From the NCBI GenBank assembly GCA_037013685.1, contig CM072885.1, positions 63,777,785 to 63,841,784 on the forward strand: 64,000 bases of DNA, read 5' to 3'. Below, piece after piece: positions 37,301-52,274 of this stretch. Position numbers and translations under genes: made by a program. Under the pieces are notes generated by a model. The model was not told the origin of the DNA, made no database searches, and saw nothing but the letters and a program-made list of their open reading frames with translations. The stretch is from Acridotheres tristis. Taxonomy: Eukaryota; Chordata; Aves; Passeriformes; Sturnidae. How positions within the stretch are numbered: the stretch's first letter is position 1; each line of letters begins with the position of its first letter.

Positions 37301-40300
37301 TGTTGTACTTATAAGGTGCCTTTAACTCCTTAGAAGAAAAGTACCATTTAAGTCACATAACTTATAGGAAAAGGAACCACATAGGATGGAGCACCAGCAT
37401 GAGGTGACAAGCAGTATTGGGCAGATGACAAATTATCAGGTCTAAGATCTCAGCCAGCTGTGTAAATCTGACAACAATTTCTGTCATTGGAGAGAGAAAG
37501 AGGTCCAAGAGGTCCAAGAAGTTATTGCTAAGCCCTGCTTGGAAACAGTAAATATTTTCTATGATTTTTTATTATTTTTATTTTCTTTCAGGGATTCATT
37601 AATAAAGCATTTTAAAATAGATTGGTGTATCACAATAGCCTTTTTTATAGAGGAGGTGGAAAGGGATACAGTAATGAAGTTGGCGTAGACTCAGCAAGTC
37701 TAGTTTCAAAGTTGGAGGGGAAGTCTGATTTACTGAGTGCTACACAGATCTACAGCTCAGAACTTCTCCAGAAGGATAACAAAGTACCTGTTAGAATTTT
37801 TAGAGCCCAGGACTGCCAGGGCAGTCTGTCATGTGTGTGTCCTTGTCAAGTGACCTTGTCAAGTGATCATCTACCTAATCTAAAAATATCAAAGCCTCCT
37901 CTCTGCTTAACACCTTTTTGGGAATGCTCTGCTGTGAAAATTTTCTGCAGAAACACAAAGCATTTGTTGGCAAAGTTTAGGTGCCTTTGGTGAGTAATGC
38001 AGCCTTGGCTCATGATAGAAAGCCTTGCTCTCCTCTGCCTAAAAGAATCAAAAAAGCAAAACCAAGGGATTGCTTTACACACCCCTTTTAAGATCTCTTA
38101 TGTGGGATGCTGCAAGTTTTCTCCTCTTGTTTCAGTGCATGCAGGGGAGAAAGGTTATGAGCTCGGCTGCCTTTGTTATTCAGGTAACTGCCGTTTATGT
38201 TCCTCTGAAGATGTTAATTTGTCACAGAAATTATAATCAATAACAGGTATTAATTCTACTCCTTTTATGGGATCATCCTGCCGGGGCTAAATAAAAGAAG
38301 AGAAATTCTATTGGATCAGTGGCCAGGGGACTGTTAAACAGCTTTTCCTCTTTAAAATGCATGAGGAACCACAGGGCAGGAATGGAGAAGTGTTGAGTTA
38401 CAGAGGGAGGTAAGCTGAGGACAAATACAGACCATAAGCTGGACAAGGAATTCATTCCTGGTGCCAAGGCCCCACATGCACACCCACCACTGGCAGGGCT
38501 CTACACTGGGGAGCAGGGACAAAGAAAGGACATTGAAATCGTCCTGCTCAGATAAGGTTCAGTAGTTTTTAGTTTGTTTGCAACATCAGCTGAAATCCCC
38601 TCACTACACTCTGTTGTAAACCTCACAGAGAAACTACAGTTGGCACAAGCATCCTTCCTGTTCCATTATTGGCTTCCAGGTCTGTTCAAACCATATGGAC
38701 CAGCAAAGACTCAGGCACTTGGTGGGGATCTTTTTCTCTTTGCATGTCTTATGGCCCATTAAGCTTGCAAAGGTCCCACGTTAGCTACTCTCAGGTTACT
38801 TTGGCAAGAGGTTGCTTTAGTGAAAGCTGCTGACCTGTTTTTCCCTTGGGCCTGATCTTCTGACATTTGAGTACGGATTTGGGAGTTCAGGTTAAGATTC
38901 TGGTGACTGTTTCTAAGTCATTATTTTTGTGTGTAGTAAAGCTGAAGAAACTTGAGAGTATGAGCTCAAAAATTGGTTTGTACACGTCTGAGACAGTAGA
39001 TGATGACAGTTTGAGCAGTTTTAGTGCAGATTCCAAATGTCACAGCATAACCCTTTGAGCTAAGCTAAGAGGTCTTTTATCTGACTTGCAGTTGTGATTA
39101 TAGACTAACAGACTCCAGTCTGGGCAAAGGGAAATCAACTGTGAAGATCTGTAGGAAAAGGGCAGTGTGCAAAACCTAAAACCAGATAGATAAAGCAACC
39201 TTTGGTATTTTCCAGAGGTTTCTGCCATGATCTTTTCCAAAGGAAAAGAAAATCAAAAACCAAGCATCTATTTCACATACCTTTTGTTAGGATCCAATAC
39301 TAAGTAATTCTGTAGAGACAGATCCCTGTGCTCTCTGTGGCTGAAGCGTAGGGGTTGTAGGTCTAGCTTTTGAAAAAATCTCTTTACAGGTCCTGTTTCA
39401 AGCTGTATGCTCTTACAAAACAGGGATCTTCATTTTGGAAGCTGTATTGGAAGTACTTCCTCTGGTTGCTTTGTCCTTAGTAGCTAGTGTGCTACTACCT
39501 GGCTTGCAGTTTAGTTGTGCAAACCATTTTGTGACTGTTGCTGAACCTTAAAATGTAGGGGAGGTTCTCAGATCCAGTTGCATCCTATGCCCTAAAATTC
39601 TGGCTGTTGAAATGCAAATTCTGCTGCCAGCCCTTTCTTCCTCTGGGTGATGTGGGAGAAACACAGTAAAGCAAATTTAGAAAGGATAATCCAAAGGATA
39701 TGGTAACTAAAAAAAAAAACATACAGAGCACATTTGCCTTTGGCCAACTTGTTTGCAAACAGGTCTCTCTCAAGAACATGCTGTGACAGGAGGCAGAGAA
39801 GAGCACCATACAAGGGGCACATGCTGGGCATCACTGGCCAGGGTCTGCTTAAGCTCAGTGGATGTAACAAACTTAGTGATCATCAAGAGCTTCCACTTAT
39901 GCTAAAGGGATGACAACAGTGACTGAGTGCTGGCATCAAAAGCTTGCTTTGTCAATTTATTGGGAAAAGCCTCCAGCACTCAGCACATTTTCATATCCGA
40001 GGGTGGCTGGAAATCAGTGTAACTGGTTCAGGTAGGAGAAGCAAAGAATTTTCCTATCTTGAATTCCTTGGTGCGAGCTATGTTATTCCTTCTCAAAGCC
40101 AAACAGAAAAATCCTGAGAGTTAAAATTTGCTTCTCAGGTCTGATATCAAAAGCCATTGCCTTTACTCTTCATAATTTCAAAACTCTATGGAACAAATAG
40201 CCTAGAACTATTTCACATGAACATGGTCCAGATACCGTTTCACAGGAACGTGGCCCATTTTTTAAAAAATATTTTCACTTTATTTTTGTTTCATGACTTT

Positions 40301-42300
40301 GTGGCCTGGTATGCATGTTGCAACAGTTTCTTGCAAAAGATCCCATGCAGCATTATACATCCTGCTAATGAGAAACAACAATGACCATGCCCAGTGCTGA
40401 CTTGCAACCTTGTTTTTTATTAATTGCTTTTGGCCTTGACCTATGAAAAGACTTTAAACCTATAATTGTCCTAAAGACTAGGTGTTTGTCTTCCCAGGTC
40501 TAAGACCAATAATATTTAAGGAATTATTCTAGATCCAGATATGTACATAAGGAACACTTTCTCCGGCAGAATATTTCCCAAGAGTTGTGATGCGTTTGAA
40601 TCTTGTTTTGCACACAGTGATCCATTAGCCAGGAAATGCACATGATGATTTTATATTCACCTCTTTACAGAGGTTCTTATTCTGCAGAGAAACAGCTGGT
40701 CCTCCATTCAGCACCCCTCAGAGATGGAAGCTCATGTGTGAAGTATGAAACTAGCATTTATAATAAAAGAAAATGGTTGTTTGTGTAAACAGAGACCAGT
40801 AAGCTGCTTAGCGTGCATTAGCACCTTCTTAACATTTGAAAATGTGTTAAGAAATTCTAGAGCGGAGATTATGGAGCTGAACATAGGTGAAGATGTTGTC
40901 AACAGAGGGTGTGGGTGGGATGTAAATACACGGGCTGTGCATAAATATAGGCCTCTGTTAGAGTAGTCCTGGTTCTCCTGATTCTTTAAATAAATAAAGG
41001 GATTTGAAATTCCTGGGGTGTCTTTGCTTCCAGTTGGAGAAGAGAAGGAAGCTGTACAAAGCCCATTGTACCTTGCAGATGGCTAAACCAAACCACAGGC
41101 TGGTTGATAGAACCACACAATGATGGCACAAAAGGGACAGTAACTTCAGAAGTGCCACAAGGACTCATGCAGTTTGTCCTGGAAAGCAAGACATTGTAGT
41201 GAGTTTTGGGGCAACAATACCAACCTAGGCAGTCAGTGCCAGCCCTCTGCCACCCTTGGCTGTGCTCATATGAGCATCAGTGCACAGTGGACTGGGTGGA
41301 GGAGCTGCAGTGCCAGGAAATAACTTTTTTCCACTCTGTTTCCTTCTGTGTTTGTCTACTTAAAGCTTTCTACTGCTGAACAGCAAACCACCCGTGGCCT
41401 CAGCATGGAAAAGCTTCCTTAGGGCTTATGTAAGCCAGGTGACCTGGGGAAAGTCATTCCCTGGCACGTAGCAGAGGGGATCTGAGGTAGGAAGGGGGGC
41501 AGCCTCAGCAGGGGTGGTGTCCCTGTGTGCTGCACAGCCTTTAGGGACCTTTCTGCTCACTCAGATGTACTGCAGGTTTAGGGGCTTAGTGAAAGGTACC
41601 CCTGTGTTGTGAAGGTGTTGACCCGTCACACTAAATTCATTCTGTAGCCACCAGGCTTCCAAAAAATTGTGAGGAAAGAAAGAAGAGACAATTTAGGAAG
41701 CCTTTTCCCAAAAAGTGTCCAAAGTTCCTGTTTGTGGAGGTGGAAGTTTGGAGCAGCTATGCCAGCATACAGCTTGTGGAGAGTGGCTAAAGTCATTAGA
41801 GCTGGCCACAGTTTCACCACTGTGTTCCAGGAGTTGTCCTGAGTGACAGGAATAGAGAGTTTTTTTCTCTTTCTTTGTAGAGGAAGGATGTTATTTCATA
41901 TATTATATAAGTCCAGTGAGGAAGACATGTAAGCTGTGTATCTCTCATTGGCTCAAAGTAAACATCTGTTCTCCTTATCCTCCTGTGAATTATGTTAGGC
42001 AGCCACTTGTGCAAGACCCTGGCTGCTGTGAATTTTGAAGAATTCACCATTCTTCCCAAATGTTGCACAGGAAATTTAAACACAGCCTTAACACTAGCTA
42101 AACTTTATGCCAAGGGACCAAGTGTTTCAAGAGAGCTGATGAAATGGGGAAGGCAACAATACTCAACTCCTTTGGTTGGTCTAATTCTCACCTAGATTGA
42201 TTGGTTTCATTTTCATGTAGATATGATCCAATTTTTTAGCAGGAAAATGATCAGTACAGCAGAAACCAATAACCTGTTCAACTCCTCACTTAACCAGGAA
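34379..42300. other. Intergenic sequence, no gene recognised
   Basis: I see no exon-like coding segment with recognisable homology and no clear interspersed repeat. Open frames are short and lack conserved motifs. In mammals PNPLA5 lies between PNPLA3 and SULT4A1. Its patatin landmarks (GXGFLG, GASSG/GASAG, DGG) were not found here. Confidence 0.5.
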
Positions 42301-42304
42301 TCCT

Positions 42305-43072
42305 AACAAGTTTAACGAGGATATGAGGGCTCTGCACAGGGATCTGCACAGGCTGGACCCATGGCCAGCCCAGTGCTCTGAGGGGCAACAAGGCCAAGGG
42401 CCCGGTCCTACCTTGGGTCACAGCGAGCCCTGCAGCTCCAGGCTGGGGCACAGGGGCTGGAAAGCTGGGAAAGGCCCTGGGGGTGCTGGGGACAGCGGCT
42501 GGACATGAGCCCAGGTGTGCCCAGGGGGACAAGAGGCCAATGGCACCTGGGCTGTGCCAGCCATGGGGTGGCAGCAGGGCCAGGGCAGGGACTGTCCCCT
42601 GTGCTGGCACTGCTGGGGCCACCCCTCAGATCCTGGGGCACTGCTGGGAACCTCAGCACAAGAAAGACACCGAGGGGCTGGAGCGTGTCCAGGGAAGGCA
42701 ACGGAGCTGGGGAAGGGGCTGGAGCAGCAGGAGGGGCTGAGGGAGCTGGGAAAGGGGCTCAGCCTGGAGAAAAGGAGGCTCAGGGGGAACCTTCTGGCTC
42801 TGCACAACTCCCTGACAGGAGGGGACAGCTGGGGGGGTCAGGCTCTGCTCCCAGGGAACAGGGACAGGATGAGAGGAAACAGCCTCAAGCTGGGCCAGGG
42901 GAGGTTCAGGTTGGACATCAGGAGGAATTTTGTCATGGAAAGGGTGCTCAGGCACTGAAAGGGACTACTCAGTGAGGTTGAGTCCCCATCCAAGGAAAGA
43001 CTGGATATGCCAGTCAGTGCTCTGGGCTGGTGACAAGGTGGGAGGTGGTCACAGTCCCTATCTACTGGTATT
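42305..43072 (+). mobile_element. Long CR1-like LINE 3' segment
   Basis: GC-rich sequence with CR1 landmarks: AAGAAAGACACCGAGGGGCT, GGAGCGTGTCCAGGGAAGGC, GGAGAAAAGGAGGCTCAGGG and AGGTTCAGGTTGGACATCAG. The 3' end is degenerate and lacks a clean ATTCTATG tail. Several open frames on both strands here are by-products of GC richness. Confidence 0.85.
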
Positions 43073-46000
43073 AGCATTTAAAAATAATTGCCAGGTCCAG
43101 ATCTTCAGCTGCTGAAAACTATTGTATTCACTTTTCAAATGTGCTGGTGAATTTGTTTTCAAAACCAGTAAACTGTTCTACTTGAATAATACTTTTATTT
43201 GGAGTGGTTCCCTTTTACTTCAGTGATGTTTTCCAGTGAAAAAAACAGTATAAAATTTGTACCAGAAATTGTACAGGAGTCCTGGCGTTTTTCAGCTCTG
43301 CTCTGCTGGAAGACCAAGGACTTTTCACTTCCTCTTACTTTGTATTTCATCCCTTTTGCCCTTTGTCCTGCTTTCGATTGCTCTGCTCCTTCCTCCTCAG
43401 CTTCCATGTCTGTATGCTCCCTGTCTTCCCTTCCTTTTCCTGCCATGTCTCTGATTTTAGGCTTAGCCAACATTATTAGCTAACTTCAGAGAGATAAAGG
43501 TGATCATTTAGCTGGGTTAGAAAGCTGAGTTGGAGAGGGTAAGCAGGTTCCAGAGGGAGGCTCTGCCTCCTTGGCATAGCCAAGCTGGTTCTGTCAGCGG
43601 GGTCAGTGCAGGCTGCAGGTGCTGAGGCACATTTCCAAATATTTTTTGACTTGTGGGCAGCCCTGCTTCCCTTTCCTGGGTGTGCAAGGGAGAGGGCAAA
43701 GCAGTGTGCCAGCTGAAGCTGGTTAGTAGGTCAGGGAGCTGTCTCTGGCATGGGGAGGGACTGACCTTCACCTTTCCCCAAAAAATACACTGGAGGAACA
43801 GGCTGCTGCTGCTATGCCTGTTCTTTCAGAAGTCCAGAGCCTTTTACAGTTCCTGCCTCTGCTGTGACAAGAGTGACCAAGGCGTGGGGGCTTTTAGGCC
43901 TGCCCATTCTCACCCACCCAGTCTGTTCTCTGTATGTGCCAGGCAGATGTCCCTGATGTATTCCTGATGTCTGTACCTGTGCCTTCTGAGAAATGCTACT
44001 GAGGACCACGCTGGTTACACTTTTAACCATCTTAAATTGTGTACAGAACAGTAATTGCCATCTTCTCAGGCCTTAAGTTCCTGTCCACGCACTGGAAAGG
44101 CACAAAATAATTTTCTCTCCTTTCCTAGCCCATTCTAATTTAGGAATCTAGGCCATCATGTCACACCACTTCCCTTTACTCCCCATTCCCCCACTTCTTT
44201 CCCAGCTGCTGAATGTTGGCTTGCTGTAGGACTTTGGCTGTGGCATGATGTCAGTTATGTTGTGAAACAGGCAGACTCTGATCTTAATTCCTAGCTGGTA
44301 AAGGCAGAGAAACACTTAACTTCAACTTTACCCACAGTGATAGATCTGTCCTGACTTGCCCTGTGTAATGAATAATACTCCAAAAATAGGAGTAAATACT
44401 CTGTCCTTTCCCTAACTAAACACTGACTTTGGTCAACTGAAGAAACAAGGTTTATTTGCTTCAGTCCATTTCAAAAACAAAGCATGAAGTTTGATCTCAC
44501 TGAAAAAGAAAACTCCCTAATTTGATTCACTTCTTTTGCAGAGAAAGTGTCACTGCCTGCCTGCTGCCCACTGATTTCCACTGAGCCCTCCTAAATGTGC
44601 ACACACCCAGACAAAGAGCAGTCCCTGTTGATTTAACTGCTCCTGCTTTCAGCAAAAGATGATGTTGTGACTGCCAGCAGATCAACCCCTTCTTTGCCAC
44701 CTCAGAAAGGGGATAATGAGGATCCTGCTGCCCAAGAGACCAGGCTAATACTGATTATTCCCAGGATTTGCAGCAACGTCACAGGAAGCTCATGAAGACT
44801 GCACTACATGCAGGCAGAGGATTCACTCTCCTGGAGCAAGTTCTGAACTTTTATTCTCCAAACTCAAGAAATAGGCATTTTCCTAGCACAGCTGAAGTGT
44901 TCCATCATCTCTGGACGCTCTGTGGAAGGGAGGAGATTATTTACACTAATTCAGAAGAAACACAACTGCTTTACTGCCCTCCCCCCCAACACTAAGCATG
45001 CAGAGTATAAGTGAAGATTAACTGGGAGATGGAGACTAGGAGGAAGAAAGAATACAGGTAGTTGAGATAAGCAATCTTGTCTTTAGATGACCTCTTTTAA
45101 TCTTATTTGTTGCCAAGATAAGCATAAGTCCAAGTTCTGCATATTCAGAAAACAAAAAAGCAACACACTTAGTAGTCTTAATCTTTATTTTGCATTAAAT
45201 TTGCCAGGCAGAACTAGAAGCATGGCATGATTTCCTCAGAGAATTTAAAAGTTCAGCTAAATAATCATACCTTATAGACAGGAACTTTCAGTGTATCTTC
45301 AGGATAAACTGTTTCTTTAGCATAATTAAAGGCACATATTTTGATATTTCTCTACTCACAGATGTCCATGTGGCTTTGCCTACCTCCATTATACCATAAA
45401 AAATAATACACAGATATCTACATATACATATACATATACATTGGTACTCAGCAAAAGGCTGAAAAATATAAGCTGACACCAAGGTTAGAAAAGTGTAATG
45501 CATAATGTAAAGTATAAATGTGTCTATGCAGTTAAACCATAGATGCTAAATTTGTGATAAAATAAAACCTCAGTTTATAAACACCTATGATACAGTGACA
45601 GACCTAAAACTGTATTTTGGTGGTTATATTGTTAGTTTTTCTGTATACATATGATCATGGTTGCATTTCACATCTCATGGTTACAGAGGCTGATGTATAT
45701 TTAGTAACATAATTGAGATTACAATAGGGAACAAATTAATTAAAGCTTCCCCTTTCTATTTGCTAACCAGACATGAGGAGAGGTTATTTCTTGAGGAGGT
45801 CCTTGACAGCTGTGTGCTGTCAAGTCCTTGAATGACCCTCTTTTCCTTGCCTTTCCTTGAAACCCTTTTCCTTTGCAGCAGACTCCTTGCCCTGTGGCTT
45901 CACCAGGCAGCCCTCCAGCCTTCCTCCAGCCCATTTTGCAGCCCTGACCTCATTCATCTGGCCAAAAGGCTTTCAAAGTGGAAACATTGATAATCATGGG

Positions 46001-49000
46001 ACATTCTCCTGTTGTCAGGGGCAAGCAATCTATTATTTTCACAGAAAATATCTGTTGGCAATGGGTAAGTTGTGAAAGCAACAATACCCCAAGGGCTGAC
46101 CCATGAAAAATTAAAAATCCAGAAAAATACTTTGCATAGATGCCTTCTTAAAGAGGCATTAAGAAGTTAATTGAGTTTACAGCTAAAAGTATTTTCATGT
46201 AGGTAACCATTGATGGGTCAAAAAGATTAGTTAAGATTCTGTAATTATTTTAAGGAGTATCAAATGGCAAATCACTCCTCCCGGATCAGTTTCTAAATTG
46301 GTGGGGTAGGGGTGTAATTAGTTTGAAAGAGTTTTTAGACAAGTCTGAAGTTGCCAGTCACTTTGTAAAACACAATTTCATATAATCTACATTAATCCAA
46401 TGTCCCACAGAAAAAGCATGTGGGACTTTTCCCCACAGTTTTATGGAGAGGCCCAGCTGTGAATCACTCACTGATGAATCCTAGAAGTATAAGAGGTCTA
46501 ATGTCAGACAGTGGCCTATTGTACAAACCCTTCCCACCACACATCCCAGACAACTCACAAACCCTTTATTCATCCTGAGTTTTGGAGACCTCAATTTCTT
46601 CTCACAGCCCAAGACCTCAAAAAGCCTTTGAAAATGCAACTAAAACTGATAAAACCTTCCTTCAACTCCCAGTCCTATGAAATGGCTCTGATGTCCCCTA
46701 CTGAGGGGATGAATCCATTCCCCTCCTTGCTATCTATGGTAGTGACAGCTTTAGTGAATCCAGAGCTCTGGTCTCAGTGCTTAAATCTGCAACATAATTC
46801 CTTTTCCCTTCCTGAGAAAGCAAACCAGACCAAAGCTGTCCTTAAAATTTACCAGATCTCTTGGCTGAATCCACAACATGATGCTCCCTAATGAACCTAG
46901 GGAATTTGTTCAGTATTCTCATCCTGGTCATCATGTAGTACTAATTAAGTATTAGGTTATAAAATCCTTTTATTTTTCCCAGAATAGAATGGACATGAAA
47001 TTGTCTCCAAGAAAACCAGATTTCTGTGTGTTTCCCTGTGCTGTGGCCCATCAGTAGTGCACAGAGTCTAGGTCAAAGAAACAGTGCCCTGCAGTTCCAA
47101 CAGGGACCAGCTCTATGAGAGAATGTTCCTAATACTTTTCTGCTTTTCTTAAACCTTGGTCTGTATAAATTCTGTATTTCATCCACTGATATTCTGCCTA
47201 TCAGAAGCCTGACTCCCTAACAGAAAATCATTCTCATCTGAGCCCTTGCTGTCAACGCCTTTTGTTTCCTCCTCCCAATAAAACCTCTGAGCTGACAGGA
47301 GACTGCAGCTTATCCTCTGTCACCATGGTCTGTTTTGTGACATGGATGAGGAGCCACAGAAGCAGCCAAAACAACACTACTGAGAAGCTGGCACAGAAGC
47401 AAATTAGCAAGAATGAACAATTGAGGTTGGAGCAAAGAAGGAGATGGGGAGATAACTGACCAAGAGAAAGTATAGTGGAACAGCCATCTGAAACTGTTCT
47501 TCAGATTTTTGTGGGATCTGGGATATGTGCTCTCACTGCTTCAGAACAGAAACGGTTAAAATTTAATGTACACAAAATATCTGCTTTAATTGAGATTGAG
47601 ACAGTCCTAATTCTGTTGAAATTTTTTTTCAGAAAGCATTCCTGATGTCGAGTAAGTTTGATTAATTTGTAGTTTTCTGGAATGACAAAGGAATGCTGCA
47701 AAGCAGCAACCAGTGCAACCAAGCTTGTCAAATGCATATTTCACAATTAGAAAAGAGTCTAACATAAAGACTGCATAAAATGACTTTTAAATCTTGAAAC
47801 AATTCTTCAAAATACCAGAAAACAAGCTATAGAGCAGAACATTGCATTCAATAATGTAACTTCCATGGGTTCTTTGAGGCATGTGTCTCAAGCATATTTG
47901 AATCTGCAAGTACAATCCACATGTTAAATAAAAAATCCTTGCTGCAGCTCATAAGATCCAGTTAAAAATCTCAGAACTTTGTTTGACTTATAGTCCAGCT
48001 TCTGCGTTTCAATAGTTTGATTTTTCTATGTAGCAGCAGATTCAAAGGACCACAGAATGTTGCCTCTGTATTCATTATTATTAGTGCAATATCAAAATAT
48101 AGCTTCTATTTTTCTCATTCTCTTTTGTCTTCCTTTACAGAGGAGGAACAAAAAGCAGACTAAGACCCAACAGTTTGTGCAAAACACAAGGAATTTCATA
48201 AACAGATCTTTTTTTGCTTGAGGCTTTGCACTTGTCGTGATCTAATGGGCAATATCTCACTAGAAATTTACAGGAGGAAAAACATACTGCTCAAGTATTT
48301 AATTGACATAAATTGTCATAGAGTAAAAAGTGGCTGGTGTTACAATATTTACAAATGAAATGTGACAAGTAGTCCAGTAAATATTGTTTTGCTTTTCCCT
48401 ACAGTTTTTTTCCTTTGTGATGCCAACAGCAGCAGCAATCTGGAAAGCAGGTTTAGCACAGATTAATGCAACCCTATTCCCAACAGAGAATTTACATTCT
48501 TAGTCGCTGGAAGGCACAGGCAATGTGGGTGCTGGTTTCTCAGTTCCAAAACCAGACCTATTAAACAAGAATGTCCCAGCTTATTAATCTTTTTCCAGCT
48601 TCATTTACATGCAACAGCATGGAATGTAATGCTGGTATAAATCAAGTGAAATCAACATCAGGTGTCTGAGAATTAGGAATGGACTTAATTTGTTGGGCAA
48701 GAAGGAACACTCCCTTTCAGGTCAAATTTTCAAAAAAAATCTGGCAGGCTGAATTTCTTGCTAAATTCCCACAACCTCATTTGACGTGTGCCTGGTTTTC
48801 GTAAATGCAACAGTCTAACTAACGGATAGCTTAATCAAGAGTTACAAAAATTGGATCATGCATCACCTAGAACTAGGGAGGAAAACAGACTCCCTTTTGT
48901 AATCCAAGTGCCACTCTTTCTTCTGTTTATTGGTTTTCTCCTGCATATGTAATTTATTTAGGCTGCAAGGCCTCCTTTTTAATCAAATCCATATTAAAAA

Positions 49001-49670
49001 CCAATCCTACTTCATCTCTGTGACAGATCAATGGAAAACAATGCAGTTTGTATTCAATGTGTCCCTAGTATTGAGGGGAGGCCTCTGGTAGTCACAGCTG
49101 TATCTCTGCATTGGAAACCACCCTCTTGACAGAGAGAGAAGCACCTGAAGCTGCATGAGTTGTTGTTTCAGTGTGTGGATGCAAATTGCACCGTGTGGAA
49201 TTGCAGTGTAAGAAACTGCACCTCTTTGTAATTGCCAGGAGCCATTTACTGCTCTTTCCCTGTCCCTTGGAAATGATAGTTCTTTCTTCAGGTAAAGGTC
49301 ACATAGTAAGGAGTAAACAATGACTCCAATCAAAGACAGTGCTCCATTTGAAAACTAATTTAGACAAGAATAATGCAGCTACTTGCTCAGCACAGCCTGG
49401 AGGAGCACACTGTGGTGCTTTGGAGAACCTCACGGTCTCAGTGCCATTCTCACTGTAAATACCTTAGTAATGCTTAGGAAGCATTCTTGTTTTTTAAACA
49501 TAAGGCCCTCTGTTATGAATAAAAAGTGAAGCTGGATAATGGATTTGGGGTACATGTGCAAGGCAGAGCAGATATCCCCAAAGCATGCTGCCCAAATGTG
49601 CCACCACAGCTGAACTCATTGCACCCCTTGTTGCAAAGGAAAGCCCTGCCTTCAGCAGCAATCCAAAACA
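43073..49670. other. Intergenic sequence, no gene recognised
   Basis: No supported gene was found. The longest open frame, 46511-46891 (+), encodes 126 residues with no motif, no signal peptide and no recognisable family, and looks like chance. A short TACATA repeat lies at about 45417-45441. Confidence 0.45.
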
Positions 49671-49673
49671 TCA

Positions 49674-49828
49674 TAGAATCATAGAACCACTTGGATTGGA
49701 AGGGATCTTTTAGAGGTCATCTTCAAATGACCCTGCAATAAGCAGGAACATCTTCAGCTACATCAGGCTGCTCAGAGTCCCATGTTTCCAGGGATAGGGC
49801 ATCCACCACTTTTCTGGGAGCATAGTAG
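49674..49828 (-). mobile_element. CR1 3'-end fragment
   Basis: The plus strand reads CATAGAATCATAGAACCACT, then GGATTGGAAGGGATCTTTTA, then GGGATAGGGCATCCACCACT. This is the reverse complement of a CR1 3' end with its tail repeat. Confidence 0.9.
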
Positions 49829-49829
49829 G

Positions 49830-52270
49830 TAGGAAATTAATGCTTAAAAGATGCACAAGGGACAATTATGTGTATTAGATGACTTAAATTCACGGTGATA
49901 CAAGTGAAGAAACTGCAGCTTATACTCAGCTTGTATTCATACTCAGCTTGAGCTTCTGAGCAAAACCAAGATCAGGCTGTACTATGGAAGACCATAGCTG
50001 AGCAAGAAAATAGGTCAGGACTTGAACAATTTAACTGATGTTAAATTTTAGAGAGTGGCCCTGTGCATTTTCCTTTTCCTAGTGGCTGTTTCAAAAATGG
50101 CAACAGAGCTATAGTGAAGCATAAGACACTTGGCACACAGTGCCAGCTGTGCTTCACTACCTAATGGCACTGTGAACCTCTCAACAGTAATATGAAAAGT
50201 TAAGGTGCTCTGGCTTGGCATTTAGAGACTGACAGAACAAATTTCTACATATCATGCTAGCTTGAATTACTGGGATTGAGAAGTGGGATTTTCTTGTTCT
50301 GACAGATCCTAAATGTGTAAAATGCACAGAGTTGCTTTTTCAATTGGAGTAAACCCCTCTCCAGATGATCTATCTCCACAAGGAAAGTGGAGAAACTCCT
50401 CCTTACACAGCACTGATTTAACTACTGCCTTGGAGCTAAGTTGACCAGGAGGCTTTTATGTGTATTAACAGCAGCTGAAAGTCTTGTGTTCATTGGCTCA
50501 CAGCTCCTTTAGGACTGGCTTCTGGCTTACTTCATGTTGATTTCTCAAAGACATCTAAAGAAATCCCCTTTGCTACCCATTTCAAAGTATTGGCAAAGAT
50601 TCAATGGGAGCTGAATCTTTCCTGATTTCTATCTGCTATTTAATATTTTGCTTAATAGAACATTTTCAATTATGTGTAGCAGACCTTCAGTTACAGCCTG
50701 AGCTGTATTTGTTATGAGTACTCAGTGCAATTCAAGACAGTTTGAGAAACTCCCTACTGTGTTTTTTTTAAAGAACAAATGGGAGAATGAAAACCACAAA
50801 TTTCATAAAAAAGCATTACCTGCAGGGCCCTAGAGCTGGATACGAAATCCCAGGCTGATCACAACCATACCACTAAGGTAGCCAATGACCCCAGCACTCT
50901 GCTCAGCACCAGGGGAAAGAAGACAGACTCCTGAGCTGCACTTCTGAATTTTCCCTACTCCAGGCTCCAAAATTTTCTAGCACACAGCTTCCACAGGAAG
51001 CATGGAGGGCCTTCATTCTCACCCAAGCCCACCACTAAGCCATATATCCATAAACACATCTACATGTTTTTTAAAAAGACTGCATGACATTAAGGTATTC
51101 ACTATATTTTATAAGTACAGAAAGAAAAGGTTTAAGAACTTGAGTGGAAACACTGAGTAAATTAGAGCATAATTTGGATTAGAAACTAAGATTTCTATTT
51201 CCCACTGCCATGCCTAAACTTCAGAATACTCTCTCTTCTGGCATACATCTGATTTGTCTTGGTCCTCTTTTTAGAGACTAAACCTCTGGAAGGATGAAAC
51301 CTTCCATCGCTAATTCCCATGGGAAACGAATTAGAAAGTCTCAGGACTAAGCACTTAAATTGCAGTCTAAATGTTTTGTAGCCTTTTTTTTTGTTAACTC
51401 AGCACCTGTGCTCTCTTAGAATTCAGTACTTAAACTGTGATTATAAAAGTAATTAGAAATAATCACAGGTACCTATATTCCAAAGGCTCCAAATTATAAT
51501 TGGCAAACTGAAGTTATAATGTATGGTGTAAGAAAAACACACATAATTTGTCATCCTAATTAAAGAGTCTGGATAAGATAAGTCATATTACACCTGAATA
51601 TATGACATACTCTTGAAAGCCTGTGACCTCTCTCCTCATTATGGGTCCACCTACAGGAGATGACTGCAACCTTTAGCAGAAGACATGCTACATCTGAACT
51701 ATTTTTGGGTGCTTTCAGCTGATGATGCGTCCAGAATAATGATGATACAACCACATGCCAGCAGATACTGTACCACAGTCCTTGTGACTGACTGACTGAA
51801 GAACTATATTCTTAGCTATAAGTACTAGGATCAGGGTGAAGGTGGAGGTGGTCTGGAGCAAAGAATCTCTTAACTTTACAATAGTCAGCTTGTGGATTTG
51901 GCAGCTGAAAGATGAACTGCCTAACTTCCAAACACAGCAAGTGCAAGTTAAAAAGCCCTCTCTTCCACTTGTGCATTGCTTCAGAACTTGAAGGGCAGAG
52001 TGGGCTTGAAGCTTGGCATGCAGAAATGTACAGTAGAATGTGGTTTGTTAATCTCTTACAGACTCCTGGGCACAGTGAGGATACAGTGAAGTAACACTGC
52101 TGCTCTCACTGAACCAGTTGTGTGCCTTACACACAGGGAGGGTTCACTGAGGTTTCTTTAGTAGCCACTCCTGGGTGACTGTTCCCTCCATGCTTATGCA
52201 ATCCTTATGCAGGTGGTTTTGTAGGAATGGCTCACATCTCTTCCTGCTCCCTGCTGAGCAGATTTTTGTT
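49830..52270. other. Intergenic sequence, no gene recognised
   Basis: Nothing with recognisable coding or repeat identity was seen between the CR1 fragment and the ERVL LTR. Confidence 0.4.
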
Positions 52271-52274
52271 GTAA

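Noticed and set aside
42408..42975. Overlapping open frames on both strands of 97-156 codons
   Set aside because: They sit in the GC-rich CR1-like segment, in untranslated-type CR1 3' sequence, with no reverse-transcriptase motifs.
46511..46891. 126-codon plus-strand open frame as a possible small gene
   Set aside because: No recognised motif, no signal peptide, no upstream promoter features, composition like the flanking DNA.
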